Assembly: GCF_013167895.1 (NCBI RefSeq)
Contig: NZ_BLWC01000001.1
Coordinates: 310,001-374,000, forward strand
Length of the DNA stretch: 64,000 bases
Source: Streptomyces fulvorobeus
Lineage (GTDB): Bacteria > Actinomycetota > Actinomycetes > Streptomycetales > Streptomycetaceae
Direction of reading: 5' to 3'
The notes under the pieces were generated by a model. The model did no database searches and was not told the DNA's origin. It saw nothing but the letters and a program-made list of their open reading frames with translations. The translations under genes and the position numbers were made by a program. This document shows positions 53,384 through 61,959 of this stretch, piece by piece (positions within the stretch are counted from its first letter, which is position 1; each line of letters opens with the position of its first letter).

Positions 53384-54658
53384 TCAGCGGGTCACCGTCC
53401 ACTTCTGGGCGGCCGCACCGGTGCAGGTCCAGATCTGCAGCCGGGTGCCGTTGGCCGAGCTGCCGCCGGTGGCGTCCAGGCACTTGTTGGCCTGGGGGTT
53501 GACGATGTCCCTGGCGGCGGGGACGGCCCACTTCTGCGCGGCGCTGCCGTTGCACTCCCACAACTGCGTACGCGTACCGTCCGCCGTGCCGCCCGAAGCC
53601 ACGTCCAGGCACTTGCCGAGCGCGCGGATGGTGCCGTCCGCGCCGACGGTCCAACGCTGCGCGGCCGTGCCGTTGCAGTCGTAGAGCTGGACGGCCGTGC
53701 CGTTGGCGGTGTTGGCCCCGGCCACGTCGACACACTTGCCGCCGATGCCGGTGATGGGCCCGCCGGTACCCGGCTGGGCGGTGTCGGTGCTCACGCGGAC
53801 GTAGTCGACCAGGAGGCGCTGGGGAAGGACCGTGCTGCCGTCCGGGTCGCCGGGCCAGTAGCCGCCGACCGCGAGGTTGAGGATCAGGAAGAACGGCTTG
53901 TCGAAGACCCACTGGCGCCCGCCCAGGTCGGCGGGTGTACGCCGCTGGTACACGGTTCCGTCGACGGACCAGGTGATCGCGTTCGGGCTCCAGTCGACCG
54001 TGAAGGTGTGGAAGGCGTCGGCGAACGCCTGGCCGCCCGGCAGGGTGTAACCGGCACCGATACCGCCCGAGCCGGAGTAGCCGGGGCCGTGGAGCGTGCC
54101 GTGGACGGTGCCCGGTTCGAAGCCGACGTTCTCCATGATGTCGATCTCGCCCGAGTTCGGCCAGCCCACCTGCCCGATGTCGTTGCCCAGCATCCAGAAC
54201 GCCGGCCAGATGCCCTGTCCGCGCGGGATCTTCATCCGGGCCTCGACGCGGCCGTACGTCGTGGTGAACCGTCCCGCGGTGTTCAGCCGGGCGGAGGTGT
54301 ACTCACACCGTCCGTACCAGCACTGGTAGTTCTCCGGGTTCTCCCGGCGGGCGGTGATGACCAGGTTCCCCTGGCCGTCCAGGGCCGCGTTGCGGGTGCC
54401 CGCGGTGTAGAACTGCCGCTCGTGGTTGGAGACGTTGTCGCCCGTCTCGGTCTGCCACTTCCCCCCGTCGACGGCCGCTCCCGCAGGCCCGTCGAACTCG
54501 TCGGAGAACGTGACGGCGGCCGCGGCCGCCGCGGTACGGGCGGATGGCTCGGTCGCCGGCGTGGGTGCGCCCTGCGCCAGTCCGGTGGAGAGTGAGGCGA
54601 GGGCGAGTACCGAGACGAGCGACGTCAGCAGACGCCGGGATAGGCGCGGGGAAGCCAT
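53384..54658 (-). CDS. Secreted GH16 beta-glucanase with CBM13 (ricin-type) module
   Basis: A 424-residue secreted enzyme. Signal peptide RRLLTSLVSVLALASLSTGL. The catalytic GH16 domain covers about residues 50-295, with the nucleophile and acid/base in GEIDIMENVG and GIWPAFWMLG nearby. A CBM13 beta-trefoil follows from about 300, with three repeats each ending in a QxW-like motif (AAQRWTV, AAQKWAV, AAQKWTV). Laminarin-type beta-1,3-glucan is the probable substrate. GAAGGGACAG precedes the ATG at 54658. The upstream palindromes suggest sugar-responsive repression. Confidence 0.93.
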   Translation of the reverse strand: MASPRLSRRLLTSLVSVLALASLSTGLAQGAPTPATEPSARTAAAAAAVTFSDEFDGPAGAAVDGGKWQTETGDNVSNHERQFYTAGTRNAALDGQGNLVITARRENPENYQCWYGRCEYTSARLNTAGRFTTTYGRVEARMKIPRGQGIWPAFWMLGNDIGQVGWPNSGEIDIMENVGFEPGTVHGTLHGPGYSGSGGIGAGYTLPGGQAFADAFHTFTVDWSPNAITWSVDGTVYQRRTPADLGGRQWVFDKPFFLILNLAVGGYWPGDPDGSTVLPQRLLVDYVRVSTDTAQPGTGGPITGIGGKCVDVAGANTANGTAVQLYDCNGTAAQRWTVGADGTIRALGKCLDVASGGTADGTRTQLWECNGSAAQKWAVPAARDIVNPQANKCLDATGGSSANGTRLQIWTCTGAAAQKWTVTR

Positions 54659-55001
54659 GACTGTCCCTTCATGGAGCATGGCGGGGGGAAAGGGTTGATG
54701 TCATGCATATGACAGGCAAGCGCTTAGTTCACTACGTGATTTAAGAAGTGAGCGATCGCGCTGTCAAGACTTTGGTACGGACCAGCCCTCTGGCCCGTAC
54801 CGGCTCGGGACCCCCCACTCCCCCGCGGTCACTTCCCGCAGCTGCCTTCGGGCCCGCGAACGGCCCTCGCCCCGCCGATGCCGTTTCGCCGGCCGGCGCG
54901 GCGCTCGCCCTCGGGTGGCATCGGCCCGAGCGATGCGCCGGCCCCTCCGGGACCGCCCGGTCCGGCCCCCGGGGGACGCCCCACGGGGACCGGACACCCT
55001 C
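54659..55001. other. 343-base region without a supported gene upstream of the GH16 gene
   Basis: The first 110 bases are AT-rich and contain the GH16 promoter with two palindromes at 54699-54725. The remaining 230 bases are GC-rich, and the reading frames in them have neither start signals nor recognisable products. Confidence 0.6.
54699..54725. promoter_or_regulatory. Operator-like palindromes TGTCAT-N4-ATGACA and AAGCGCTT before the GH16 gene
   Basis: TGTCATGCATATGACA (54699-54714) has 6-base arms, and AAGCGCTT (54718-54725) is a perfect palindrome with the central CG typical of LacI-family operators. Both lie 40-70 bases upstream of the GH16 start, well placed for a sugar-responsive repressor. 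Confidence 0.45.
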
Positions 55002-55430
55002 TCAGACCTGCCCGAGGTCCGAACTGACCCACCGCTGGGGCCGCATCCGGATCACCACCTGCTCGCCGTGGTCCTGCCACGCGAAGTCGACGTAGCCCGC
55101 GACCTTCTCGGCCGGCAGATAACGCGCGGCCATCTCCTCCAGGTCAGCGCGCGTCGCGGCGCGGGTCTCGGTGACGGGACCCTCGACGGACACGTAACGG
55201 ACGGTCGGCTCCACCCGGTCGACGAGCAGCGAGAACCTCCCTGCCGCGGCGATCAGTTCGGCCTTGCGCGAGGTGCGCCCGGTCAGCACCCGGATGTCGC
55301 CGCCCGGCGCGTACTGGTACCAGATCGGCACGTTGAGCGGCGCCCGGTCACTGTCCTGCGTTGCCACGGCCAGCGCGGCGACATGGGGCTGGGCGAGGAA
55401 CTGTTCGCGCTCTTCGCGGGTGAGTGCCAC
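55002..55430 (-). CDS. Pyridoxamine 5'-phosphate oxidase-like (split-barrel flavin) protein
   Basis: A 142-residue split-barrel protein: LAQPHVAALAVATQDSDRAPLNVPIWYQY, then GDIRVLTGRTSRKAELIAAAGRFSLLVD and VRYVSVEGPVTETRAA. This matches small FMN- or F420-binding oxidoreductases of the PPOX family rather than true PdxH. Substrate unknown. The GTG at 55430 follows AAGGAG. Cytosolic. Confidence 0.87.
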   Translation of the reverse strand: MALTREEREQFLAQPHVAALAVATQDSDRAPLNVPIWYQYAPGGDIRVLTGRTSRKAELIAAAGRFSLLVDRVEPTVRYVSVEGPVTETRAATRADLEEMAARYLPAEKVAGYVDFAWQDHGEQVVIRMRPQRWVSSDLGQV

Positions 55431-55784
55431 AGCGAACTCCTTCGTACGGGAAAGGGTTGTCCTGCCCGCCCAGTGTGCCGCCGCACCCCGTAGCCGGCCG
55501 CCTCCCTCTCCGGTCACGGTCGCGCACGGAGGCGAGGAAGGTGTGCAACGAGTGGGAATGCACCTGCCTGCACGGAGAGTTGCGCGTATCCGCCACGGCC
55601 TGAGCGAACCTGGAGTTTCCTGGACCTTAACGGGGAACAGCGGAAGCAACAACGCAGTACGACGATTCGCCGGAGCGGTCCGGATATCGCTATTTCCTTG
55701 TTCACGCGTCGAATTCCGCCGTTACTCTGAGGCCGATTTATCGGTTGCTTCTGAAATCTGATTCGACAAAGGTGAGGAATACCT
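55431..55784. other. 354-base divergent region between PPOX-like and secreted repeat-protein genes
   Basis: No gene is supported. TTGTTC (55698-55703) and TACTCT (55723-55728), 19 bases apart, may be the promoter of the secreted protein gene to the right, which would then have a leader of about 50 bases. The central 200 bases show nothing distinctive. Confidence 0.5.
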
Positions 55785-56456
55785 GTGCGACGCATAACCT
55801 CCGTCCTGGTCTCCCTGAGCGCCCTGCTGGCGGCGTCCGCGATGACCGCACCCGTGGCCGGCGCCGTACCGCAGGCCGACCGGCCGGCCGCGGTGCCCGG
55901 CGGGTGGGAGGCGGTGGACGGCGCCGAGCTGGCGCGGATCACCGGGGAGACGGGAGCCCTGCGGGCCCCCGCCACCGGTGAAAGGCTCTCCGCCTCGGCC
56001 GAGGAGCCCGAGCTCATGGCACTGCAGTCGGTCCGCAACGGACTGTTCGCCGCCACCGAGCTGAACTACGGCCCGCCCAGCACGGGCGTGGTGCGTGCCC
56101 GCTCCGCCGCGTACGGCGGCGCCTGGGAGGGCTTCGCCTTCGAGTGGGACGAGACCACCGAGACGTACGCCATGAGGTCCCTGGCGAACAACCTGTACGT
56201 GGCGGTCGAGAAGAACTACACCGGCAGCGCCAAGAACGTACTGCGGGCCCGCTCCGCCGGCGCGGGCGGCTGGGAGCGGTTCCACGTGTACTACAACGAG
56301 GAGCTGGGTCACTGGGCGCTCCAGTCCACGCTGAACGGCCTCTTCGTCACCATGGAGAACGGTTACACCGGATCGCTCCAGTACGTGCTGCGCGCCCGTT
56401 CCGCCGAGATCACCGGCGCCTGGGAGGAGTTCGTCTTCTACGACATCGCTTCCTGA
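55785..56456 (+). CDS. Secreted fascin/trefoil-like repeat protein
   Basis: A 223-residue secreted protein. Signal peptide VLVSLSALLAASAMTAPVAGA. Three repeats of about 48 residues follow a linker: LQSVRNGLFAATELNYG...VVRARSA, RSLANNLYVAVEKNYTG...VLRARSA and LQSTLNGLFVTMENGYTG...VLRARSA, each ending in W(E)xF. This pattern resembles fascin-like beta-trefoils, a fold used for carbohydrate or protein binding; the ligand is unknown. The GTG at 55785 has GTGAGGAAT before it. A strong hairpin follows the stop. Confidence 0.8.
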   Translation: MRRITSVLVSLSALLAASAMTAPVAGAVPQADRPAAVPGGWEAVDGAELARITGETGALRAPATGERLSASAEEPELMALQSVRNGLFAATELNYGPPSTGVVRARSAAYGGAWEGFAFEWDETTETYAMRSLANNLYVAVEKNYTGSAKNVLRARSAGAGGWERFHVYYNEELGHWALQSTLNGLFVTMENGYTGSLQYVLRARSAEITGAWEEFVFYDIAS

Positions 56457-56463
56457 CCCCCCG

Positions 56464-56505
56464 CCGGCCCACCCACAGGCACCCTCGTGCCGGCGGGTGG
56501 GCCGG
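56464..56505 (+). terminator. Hairpin terminator after the secreted repeat protein
   Basis: CCGGCCCACCC (56464-56474) pairs with GGGTGGGCCGG (56495-56505), and inside it GGCAC pairs with GTGCC around CCTC. The structure begins 8 bases after the stop codon. No T tract. Confidence 0.7.
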
Positions 56506-56551
56506 TGACGTCGAGCAGCCGCGGGGCCGCATCCGTCGCCCGTCCCCGTCG

Positions 56552-56585
56552 AATGCGAGTATCACCCGGGAAATGCGAGTAACAC
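56552..56585 (+). promoter_or_regulatory. Direct repeat AATGCGAGTA(T/A)CAC, two copies 20 bases apart
   Basis: Copies at 56552-56565 and 56572-56585 differ at one base. The spacing of two helical turns and the position 20-55 bases before the DM13 gene suggest binding by a regulator with tandem subunits on one DNA face. Confidence 0.5.
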
Positions 56586-56605
56586 TCAGACGCTCGGGAG
56601 ATGTG

Positions 56606-57160
56606 ATGACACGTGCACGGCGCTTGTTCGGCGGACCGGTGACCCGCGGACTCCTGATGGTGGCGGTACTGGCCGTGGGCGCGGGGCTCTGGCTGTTCCA
56701 GCCCTGGAAGCTATGGCAGGACGAGACCGTGCGGGAGGAGTTCCCGACTGCCGCGCCTACGCCTGCGGCGCGGCAGCCGGCCACCCCCTCGGCGCCCCCG
56801 GCCGGGCCGCGGACGCTCGCGACGGGTGAGTTCATCAGCCATGAACACGCGACCTCCGGCACGGTGAAGGTCCTGCGGCTGCCCGACGGCTCACACACGG
56901 TGCGCCTGGAAGGGCTGGACACCAGCAACGGTCCCGATCTGCACGTCTGGATCACCGACGCCCAGGTGCGGGAGGGCAGGACCGGCTGGGGAGTCTTCGA
57001 CGACGGAGAGCACAGGAGCCTCGGCAGGCTCAAGGGCAACAAGGGCGATCAGAACTACGCCCTGCCCTCCGGCGTCGACCTGGACCGTCTGAGCAGCGTG
57101 ACCATCTGGTGCGACCGCTTCAACGTCTCCTTCGGGGCTGCCGAGCTCTCCCGGGTGTGA
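56606..57160 (+). CDS. Membrane-anchored DM13-domain protein
   Basis: A 184-residue protein with one N-terminal membrane helix (GLLMVAVLAVGAGLWLF), a Pro/Ala linker and a DM13 domain: GEFISHEHATSGTVKVLRLPDGSHTVRLEGL, GPDLHVWITD, LGRLKGNKGDQNYALP and TIWCDRFNVSFGAAEL with the conserved Cys. DM13 domains are proposed to act in extracytoplasmic redox or electron transfer; that is a prediction for the family. GGGAG precedes the ATG at 56606. It ends 9 bases from the convergent binding-protein gene. Confidence 0.85.
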   Translation: MTRARRLFGGPVTRGLLMVAVLAVGAGLWLFQPWKLWQDETVREEFPTAAPTPAARQPATPSAPPAGPRTLATGEFISHEHATSGTVKVLRLPDGSHTVRLEGLDTSNGPDLHVWITDAQVREGRTGWGVFDDGEHRSLGRLKGNKGDQNYALPSGVDLDRLSSVTIWCDRFNVSFGAAELSRV

Positions 57161-57169
57161 GTCGGTGTC

Positions 57170-58192
57170 TCACGGGGTGAGTCCGCGCAGTTCCGCGGCG
57201 AGCCTGGTGACGGCCGCGGGGTTGCGCGGGCTCTCCACCAGGTCCACGTAGTCCAGGACGACGATGCGGTCGTGTCTGATCGCCGAGACGTCGGCGAGCG
57301 GCTTGTAGGACTTCAGGAACGCGCGCTTGCGCTCCGCGCTCGTGTCACCGTAGTTGTTGATCACGATCACTTCCGGGTCACGCTCGACGACCGTCTCCCA
57401 GCCGACCGTCGTCCAGCTGTCCTTGAGGTCCTTCATGATGTGGTCACCACCCGCCTTGGTGATGATGTCGTGGGGCCCGGCGTACGCGCCCGAGGTGAAG
57501 GGCTTGTCCTGCCCGTCGTCGTAGAGGAAGACGCGCGGCCGGGCACCTCCCTCCGCGGCCGTCGCCCGCGCTTCCGCCACCTCCTCGCGGAACGCCCCGA
57601 CGAGGGTCTCGGCCCGGTCCTCGACGTCGAAGATCCGTCCCAGGTTGCGCAGATCGGTGTAGAGCGCGTCGAGCGGTGCCATCACTCCGCGCGCCTTGCC
57701 CCGGCCGTTACGGCAGGACTCGCTCAGCAGGTAGGAGTCGATGCCCACGCGCCGGAGCGCGGCCGGGGTGAAGCCCTCCCCCTCGTTGAAGCCGTAGTTC
57801 CAGCCCGCGAAGACGAGGTCGGCACGGGCGTCCAGGACCAGTTCCTTGTTGATGGTCCCCTTCGAGAGCCAGGTGGTCTTCTCGTAACCGTCCTTCCACG
57901 GCACGGACGTGAGATCACCCTTGTCGTCCGGCATGACGTATCCCGCCATGTGGTCCTCCAGTCCGAGCGCGAACATGATCTCCGTGATGCCGACGTCGTT
58001 GGTGACCACGCGCTGCGGGGCCTTGTCGTAGGTCTTCTTCTCACCGCAGTTCTCGACCGTCACCGGATAGTGGCCGCCGGGGGCGCCGGAGCCCTTCCCC
58101 GGAGCGTCCTGGGAGGCGACATCGGCTCCGCAGCCGGTGAGTGCCAGCGCGAGGGCGAGTGCGAATGCGGCGGGTCGTACGGGGTTGGGCAT
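57170..58192 (-). CDS. ABC substrate-binding lipoprotein, probable cobalamin binder (BtuF-like)
   Basis: A 340-residue lipoprotein (LALTGC, Cys21) of the FecB/BtuF class: PVTVENCGEKKTYDKAPQRVVT, LGLEDHMAGYV, DARADLVFAGWNYGFNEGEGF, SYLLSESCRNG, and the late VVERDPEVIVINNYGD. Sequence alone suggests a siderophore or the so-called F420-0 transporter group. The cobalamin riboswitch heading the operon argues for a corrinoid. It is the last gene of the permease-ATPase-binding protein operon, 26 bases after the ATPase. AAGGAG precedes the ATG at 58192. Confidence 0.85.
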   Translation of the reverse strand: MPNPVRPAAFALALALALTGCGADVASQDAPGKGSGAPGGHYPVTVENCGEKKTYDKAPQRVVTNDVGITEIMFALGLEDHMAGYVMPDDKGDLTSVPWKDGYEKTTWLSKGTINKELVLDARADLVFAGWNYGFNEGEGFTPAALRRVGIDSYLLSESCRNGRGKARGVMAPLDALYTDLRNLGRIFDVEDRAETLVGAFREEVAEARATAAEGGARPRVFLYDDGQDKPFTSGAYAGPHDIITKAGGDHIMKDLKDSWTTVGWETVVERDPEVIVINNYGDTSAERKRAFLKSYKPLADVSAIRHDRIVVLDYVDLVESPRNPAAVTRLAAELRGLTP

Positions 58193-58218
58193 GGTGAGGG
58201 AAACTCCTTGGGCATCGG

Positions 58219-58991
58219 TCACGCGGGTTGGAGGCGGTCGAAGAGCAGTTGCACCGCGCCGGTCTCCGGGTGCGGTACGCGATGCGCCCGTACGCCGAAG
58301 ACCTCGGCCAGCAACGCGGGTGTGAGGACGTCGTGCGGAGGGCCGGAAGCGACGATCCGGCCGGCGTCGATGACGTGGATGAGATCGCAGTGGAGTGCGG
58401 CGAGGTTGAGATCGTGCAGCGCGGTCAGCACGGTCAGCCCGCTCTCGCGCACCAGGGCCAGCACCTCCAGCTGCTGGGCGATGTCCAGGTGGTTGGTGGG
58501 CTCGTCGAGGATCAGGACGCGGGGTTGCTGGGCCAGCGCGCGGGCGATCAGGACGCGTTGCTTCTCCCCTCCGGACAGCGTGAGGAAGCCGCGGTCCGTG
58601 AGGTGCCCGGCACCTACTCCCGCCAGGGCGGCCTCACACGTACGCAGGTCCTCATCGGTGGCCCTGGCCATGGACCGCTGGTGCGGCAGCCGCCCCATGG
58701 CCACGACCTCGGCGACCGTGAAGTCGAACTCGCTGACCGCCTCCTGGGGAAGCGCGGCGAGCCGGCGGGCGCTCTCACGCGCGCTGATCGCGTACACGTC
58801 CTCCTCGCCGAGCCGCACGGTGCCGGCCGTGGGTCGCAGGGCCCGGTAGACGCAGCGCAGCAGGGTGGACTTCCCGCTGCCGTTGGGTCCCACGAGGCCG
58901 ACGAACTGCCCGAACCGGCGCGCAGTGTGACGTCGTCGACGAGCCGTGCGCCGGCGATCTCGACCGTCAGCCGGTCGATGTCGATCCGCAT
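58219..58991 (-). CDS. ABC ATPase of the cobalamin-type importer (BtuD-like), frameshifted before Walker A
   Basis: About 257 residues once repaired: MRIDIDRLTVEIAGARLVDDVTLRAGS joins GQFVGLVGPNGSGKST by adding one G to the GGG at about 58909-58911 (minus strand). The rest is complete: Q-loop ALPQEAVSEFDFTV, signature LTLSGGEKQR, Walker B VLILDEPTNHLD and LTALHDLNLAA. ATG at 58991 overlaps the permease stop by one base. A start at 58893 inside the Walker A region would leave the ATPase without its first strand, so the shift matters. Probably a sequencing slip. Confidence 0.82.
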
Positions 58992-60100
58992 CACGCGCCC
59001 CCGAAGGTGTAGGAGCGGCGGCGCATGAGCAGGACGAAGCACGGAACGCCGATGACCGCGGTCAGTACGCCCACGGGCAGTTCGGCCGGTGCGAGCACCA
59101 CGCGGGAGAGGATGTCCACCCAGATCAGCAGGACGGCGCCCGCGAGTGGTGCGACGGCAAGGAGCCGGCGGTGGTCCGCGCCGACCAGCATCCGGGCGGC
59201 GTGCGGGACCATCAGGCCGACGAAGCCGATGGCTCCGCTCACCGCGACGACGGCCCCCGTGACGGCCGCGGAGACGAGGAAGAGCTCCTTGCGCAGCCTT
59301 CCCGCGTCCACACCCAGCGCGGCGGCGGTCTCGTCGCCCATGGCGAGGGCGTTCAGACGGCGGGCCGACCACACGAGGTGGGCCAGGCCGGCGCACACCG
59401 CGGCCGCGGCGATCGGCACGGAGGTCCAGGTGGCGCCGCCGAGACTGCCGAGCAGCCACATCATCGCCGAGCGGGCCGCCTCGCCGCGTTCGGCGGCGAA
59501 CACCATGAACGTGGTCACGGCCGAGAAGCCGTAGTACATCGCGGTGCCCGTCAGGACGAGCCGCAGCGGGGTGAGGCCGCGGTCGGTGCGGGCGACCGCG
59601 TACACCAGCACCATGGCCAGGAGGGCGGAGACGAAGGCGGCCGATGACAGGGCCCAGACGCCGAAGGCACCGAACGCGCCGAAGATGAGGACCGCGTTGG
59701 CCCCCACGGCCGCGCCCGAGGAGATGCCGAGGACGAACGGGTCGGCCAGGGCGTTGCGGACCATGGCCTGCACGGCGACGCCGATGGCCGAAAGACCCGC
59801 CCCCACGATCGCGGCCAGGACGGCTCGCGGGAAGCGCAGTTCCCACACGATCGTGTAGGCCCCGGCCTGGTCGGCGGCGACGGGTCCGCCGGTCAGTCCG
59901 GCCCAGAGGTGGTGCGCCACCTCCGGCCAGCTGAGCCCCGAGGCCCCTGTTCCGGCGCCGAAGACGAGGGAGACCGGGAGCGCGATGCCCAGGCAGGTCA
60001 GGAGCACCGGCAGCGGGACGCGCCTGGGCGGTGCGGGTCCGGCGCCGGTGGGGGCGGTGCGCAGTGGTGCGGCGGGTAGGTGTTCGAGCGATGTGGCCAC
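58991..60100 (-). CDS. FecCD/BtuC-type ABC permease
   Basis: A 369-residue permease with about nine to ten membrane segments. Family motifs: WELRFPRAVLAAIVGAGLSA, VQAMVRNALADPFVLGISSGAA, MMWLLGSLGG and IGFVGLMVPHAARMLVGADH (the ATPase contact). First gene of a three-gene importer operon. GTG at 60100 is chosen (MATSLEHLPAAP); a longer reading upstream would run into the riboswitch. The ribosome binding site is weak, which suits riboswitch control of translation. Confidence 0.9.
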   Translation of the reverse strand: MATSLEHLPAAPLRTAPTGAGPAPPRRVPLPVLLTCLGIALPVSLVFGAGTGASGLSWPEVAHHLWAGLTGGPVAADQAGAYTIVWELRFPRAVLAAIVGAGLSAIGVAVQAMVRNALADPFVLGISSGAAVGANAVLIFGAFGAFGVWALSSAAFVSALLAMVLVYAVARTDRGLTPLRLVLTGTAMYYGFSAVTTFMVFAAERGEAARSAMMWLLGSLGGATWTSVPIAAAAVCAGLAHLVWSARRLNALAMGDETAAALGVDAGRLRKELFLVSAAVTGAVVAVSGAIGFVGLMVPHAARMLVGADHRRLLAVAPLAGAVLLIWVDILSRVVLAPAELPVGVLTAVIGVPCFVLLMRRRSYTFGGA

Positions 60101-60774
60101 GGGCGGGTCGCTTTCGCCTCGGGCCGTGCGCCTACGTTTCCAAAGGAGCAGCCCGGGACCGGGAGGCCCCCGCGCAGCACCTCTCGCAGTCCACGGCGAA
60201 TTGACAGGAGCCATCAGCACCGCGGGAAATCGGGCTTACGGAGACCTGTGTGGTCTCCGCCTACCGTTGCGGGTCAGCGCCGGACTTGGACCGGACTTCC
60301 CCCGCGGGGCGCTCGCAGCTTAGCGCGGAACGGTGTGGCCCCGCCGGAAACAGGACACTTCCGCCCACCGGGCGGGGTTTCGCCCGTGGCCACCACGAGG
60401 CACCGGTTGTCGAACGTGTAAGCGGATGTGAGAGATTGTCACCTCTCTTGTGAAAGACCTCCGGCGACTGCCGGGGACGAGGGACAACAGAAGCTGGCGT
60501 CGGCCTGAACGGAAGGCTAAGCCTTCTCCAACATCCTTGCGTACAGGGCCGGTTGACTGGTATCCGGAGTCTGACCCGGTTCCGCTGAAGGCCGGATTCC
60601 GGTGATAGCATCCGGGCATCTGTGATCTTGATCCAACTGGATCCAGATGCTGATGTGCGATCGGCGGCCTGTCCCGCGCAGCAGCGGCCGGGCAGCGCCC
60701 GAGCGGCTGTGTCGCGGGCCCTCGCGAGGTGTGACCGGTCGCCGTCCGCCTGCCATGCGCCCGGAAAGGTTTCC
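60101..60774. other. 674-base divergent region: riboswitch leader to the left, conservon promoter to the right
   Basis: No protein gene is supported. The left 310 bases hold the cobalamin riboswitch on the minus strand. The right part (60440-60774) should contain the cvnA promoter. I see two short symmetrical elements near 60626-60650 (GATCCAACTGGATC and neighbours) but no clear -35/-10 pair. Confidence 0.6.
60200..60412 (-). ncRNA. Cobalamin (AdoCbl-type) riboswitch
   Basis: Read on the minus strand the leader starts with a GGTGCC element near 60408. It then carries the conserved core at about 60303-60265: GGGAAGTCCGGT, AAGTCCGGCGCTGACCCGCAAC and GGTAGG, followed by a GGAGACC-loop-GGTCTCC hairpin (60241-60257) and GTAAGCCCG. 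This core is diagnostic of the cobalamin riboswitch. It precedes the BtuCDF-like operon by about 100 bases and would shut it off when cobalamin is plentiful. The exact ends are approximate. Confidence 0.87.
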
Positions 60775-61959
60775 ATGATTCGAGATGCACTTGTGTGGTG
60801 CTTGGCCGCGGTGGCGGCGACAGCCGTCGTCGCGGTCGTGGCACTCGCCGCCCGCAACAGAGCCCTAGGGGCGAAGAAGCAGCAGTCCGAGGCCGAGCTG
60901 AGGCGCCAGCTCCACACGTCCGACAGCCAGCTGCACGTGTCCCGAGCCGAACTGCAGAGGTTCAGGAGCGAGCAGGAGCGGACCCTCCGCGAGGCCAAGG
61001 AGGCCGCGGAGGAGAACACCAAGGCGGTCCTCAAGGGCGCCGCCAGCTTCCTGCAGAGCCTCGCGGCGGAGCAGACGACCCTCCTGGACGGCATCCAGCG
61101 GAAGTACGGCGGTCACGCCGTGCTCAGCGACCTGCTGGAGGTCAACCACGCCAACGCCCAGATGGCGCGCAAGGCCCAGGGCATCGCCGTCATGTGCGGA
61201 GCGCCGCTCGGCCGCCGCAACCGCCCCGCCAGCGTGTACGACGTGGTGCGCAGCGCCCAGGGGCAGATACGCAACTTCCACCGGGTCGCCATCATGCAGC
61301 AGACCGGTCTGGCGCTGAAGGCGTCCGCGGTCGCTCCCGTGGCGCTCGCCGTGGCCGAACTGCTTGACAACGCTGCCAGCTTCTCCCAGCAGGACGCACC
61401 GATCGAGGTGACGTTCCAGCGGATCCGGAACAACCTGTGCATCGTCATCGACGACGCCGGTGTCAGCATGAACGACGAGGACCGCCAGCGGGCAACCGAG
61501 CTGCTGTCCGGGGATGTCGTGCCCCGGCTGTCCCAGCTCGGGAACCAGCCGAAGTTCGGATTCCCGGTGATCGGCCTGATCGCGCGTCAGTACGGCTTCA
61601 CGGTGGATGTCACCGGAGTCTCCCGGTACGGCGGCGTACGGGCCGTCGTCCTGCTGCCCGAGGAGCTGTGGACCATGGAGGAGACACCCCAGGCCCCGGA
61701 GGCTCCCGTCAGCAGCATCATGCGCAACGAAGGACGGCCGCAGACGGGTGCGGCGCGCACCACGCACGGCCTGCCGAAGCGCGGAGCGCGCCAGGCGCCC
61801 ATCGCGAGCGTGCCCGACCCGGAGGCGCCCCGCTCCGCGCCAAGGGCTCCCCAGGAGACGGGGCGCGCCTCCGGGCGCAGCCTGGGGGCTTTCCAGCGCG
61901 GCACGCTGTCCGGCCGCAATCCTGACGCCACGTCACTCGAAGGGTCCGAAGACGCATGA
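60775..61959 (+). CDS. cvnA: Conservon sensor-like ATPase CvnA
   Basis: A 394-residue membrane-anchored protein. One N-terminal helix (LAAVAATAVVAVVALAA), a coiled coil of about 80 residues (AELRRQLHTSDSQLHVSRAELQRF), then a histidine-kinase-like ATPase domain with AVAELLDNAASFSQQD (N box), VIDDAGVSMN and FGFPVIGLIARQYG. No conserved phospho-acceptor His is evident. In Streptomyces conservons this is the first component of a membrane-associated GTPase complex. GGAAAGG precedes the ATG. The stop overlaps the next start (ATGA). Confidence 0.93.
   Translation: MIRDALVWCLAAVAATAVVAVVALAARNRALGAKKQQSEAELRRQLHTSDSQLHVSRAELQRFRSEQERTLREAKEAAEENTKAVLKGAASFLQSLAAEQTTLLDGIQRKYGGHAVLSDLLEVNHANAQMARKAQGIAVMCGAPLGRRNRPASVYDVVRSAQGQIRNFHRVAIMQQTGLALKASAVAPVALAVAELLDNAASFSQQDAPIEVTFQRIRNNLCIVIDDAGVSMNDEDRQRATELLSGDVVPRLSQLGNQPKFGFPVIGLIARQYGFTVDVTGVSRYGGVRAVVLLPEELWTMEETPQAPEAPVSSIMRNEGRPQTGAARTTHGLPKRGARQAPIASVPDPEAPRSAPRAPQETGRASGRSLGAFQRGTLSGRNPDATSLEGSEDA

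Noticed and set aside
54764..55080. Small open frames upstream of the GH16 gene
   Set aside because: They have no ribosome binding site and no sequence signature and overlap one another on both strands.
57170..60100. Siderophore or F420-0 importer
   Set aside because: Sequence alone would allow it, but the cobalamin riboswitch in the leader favours a corrinoid importer.
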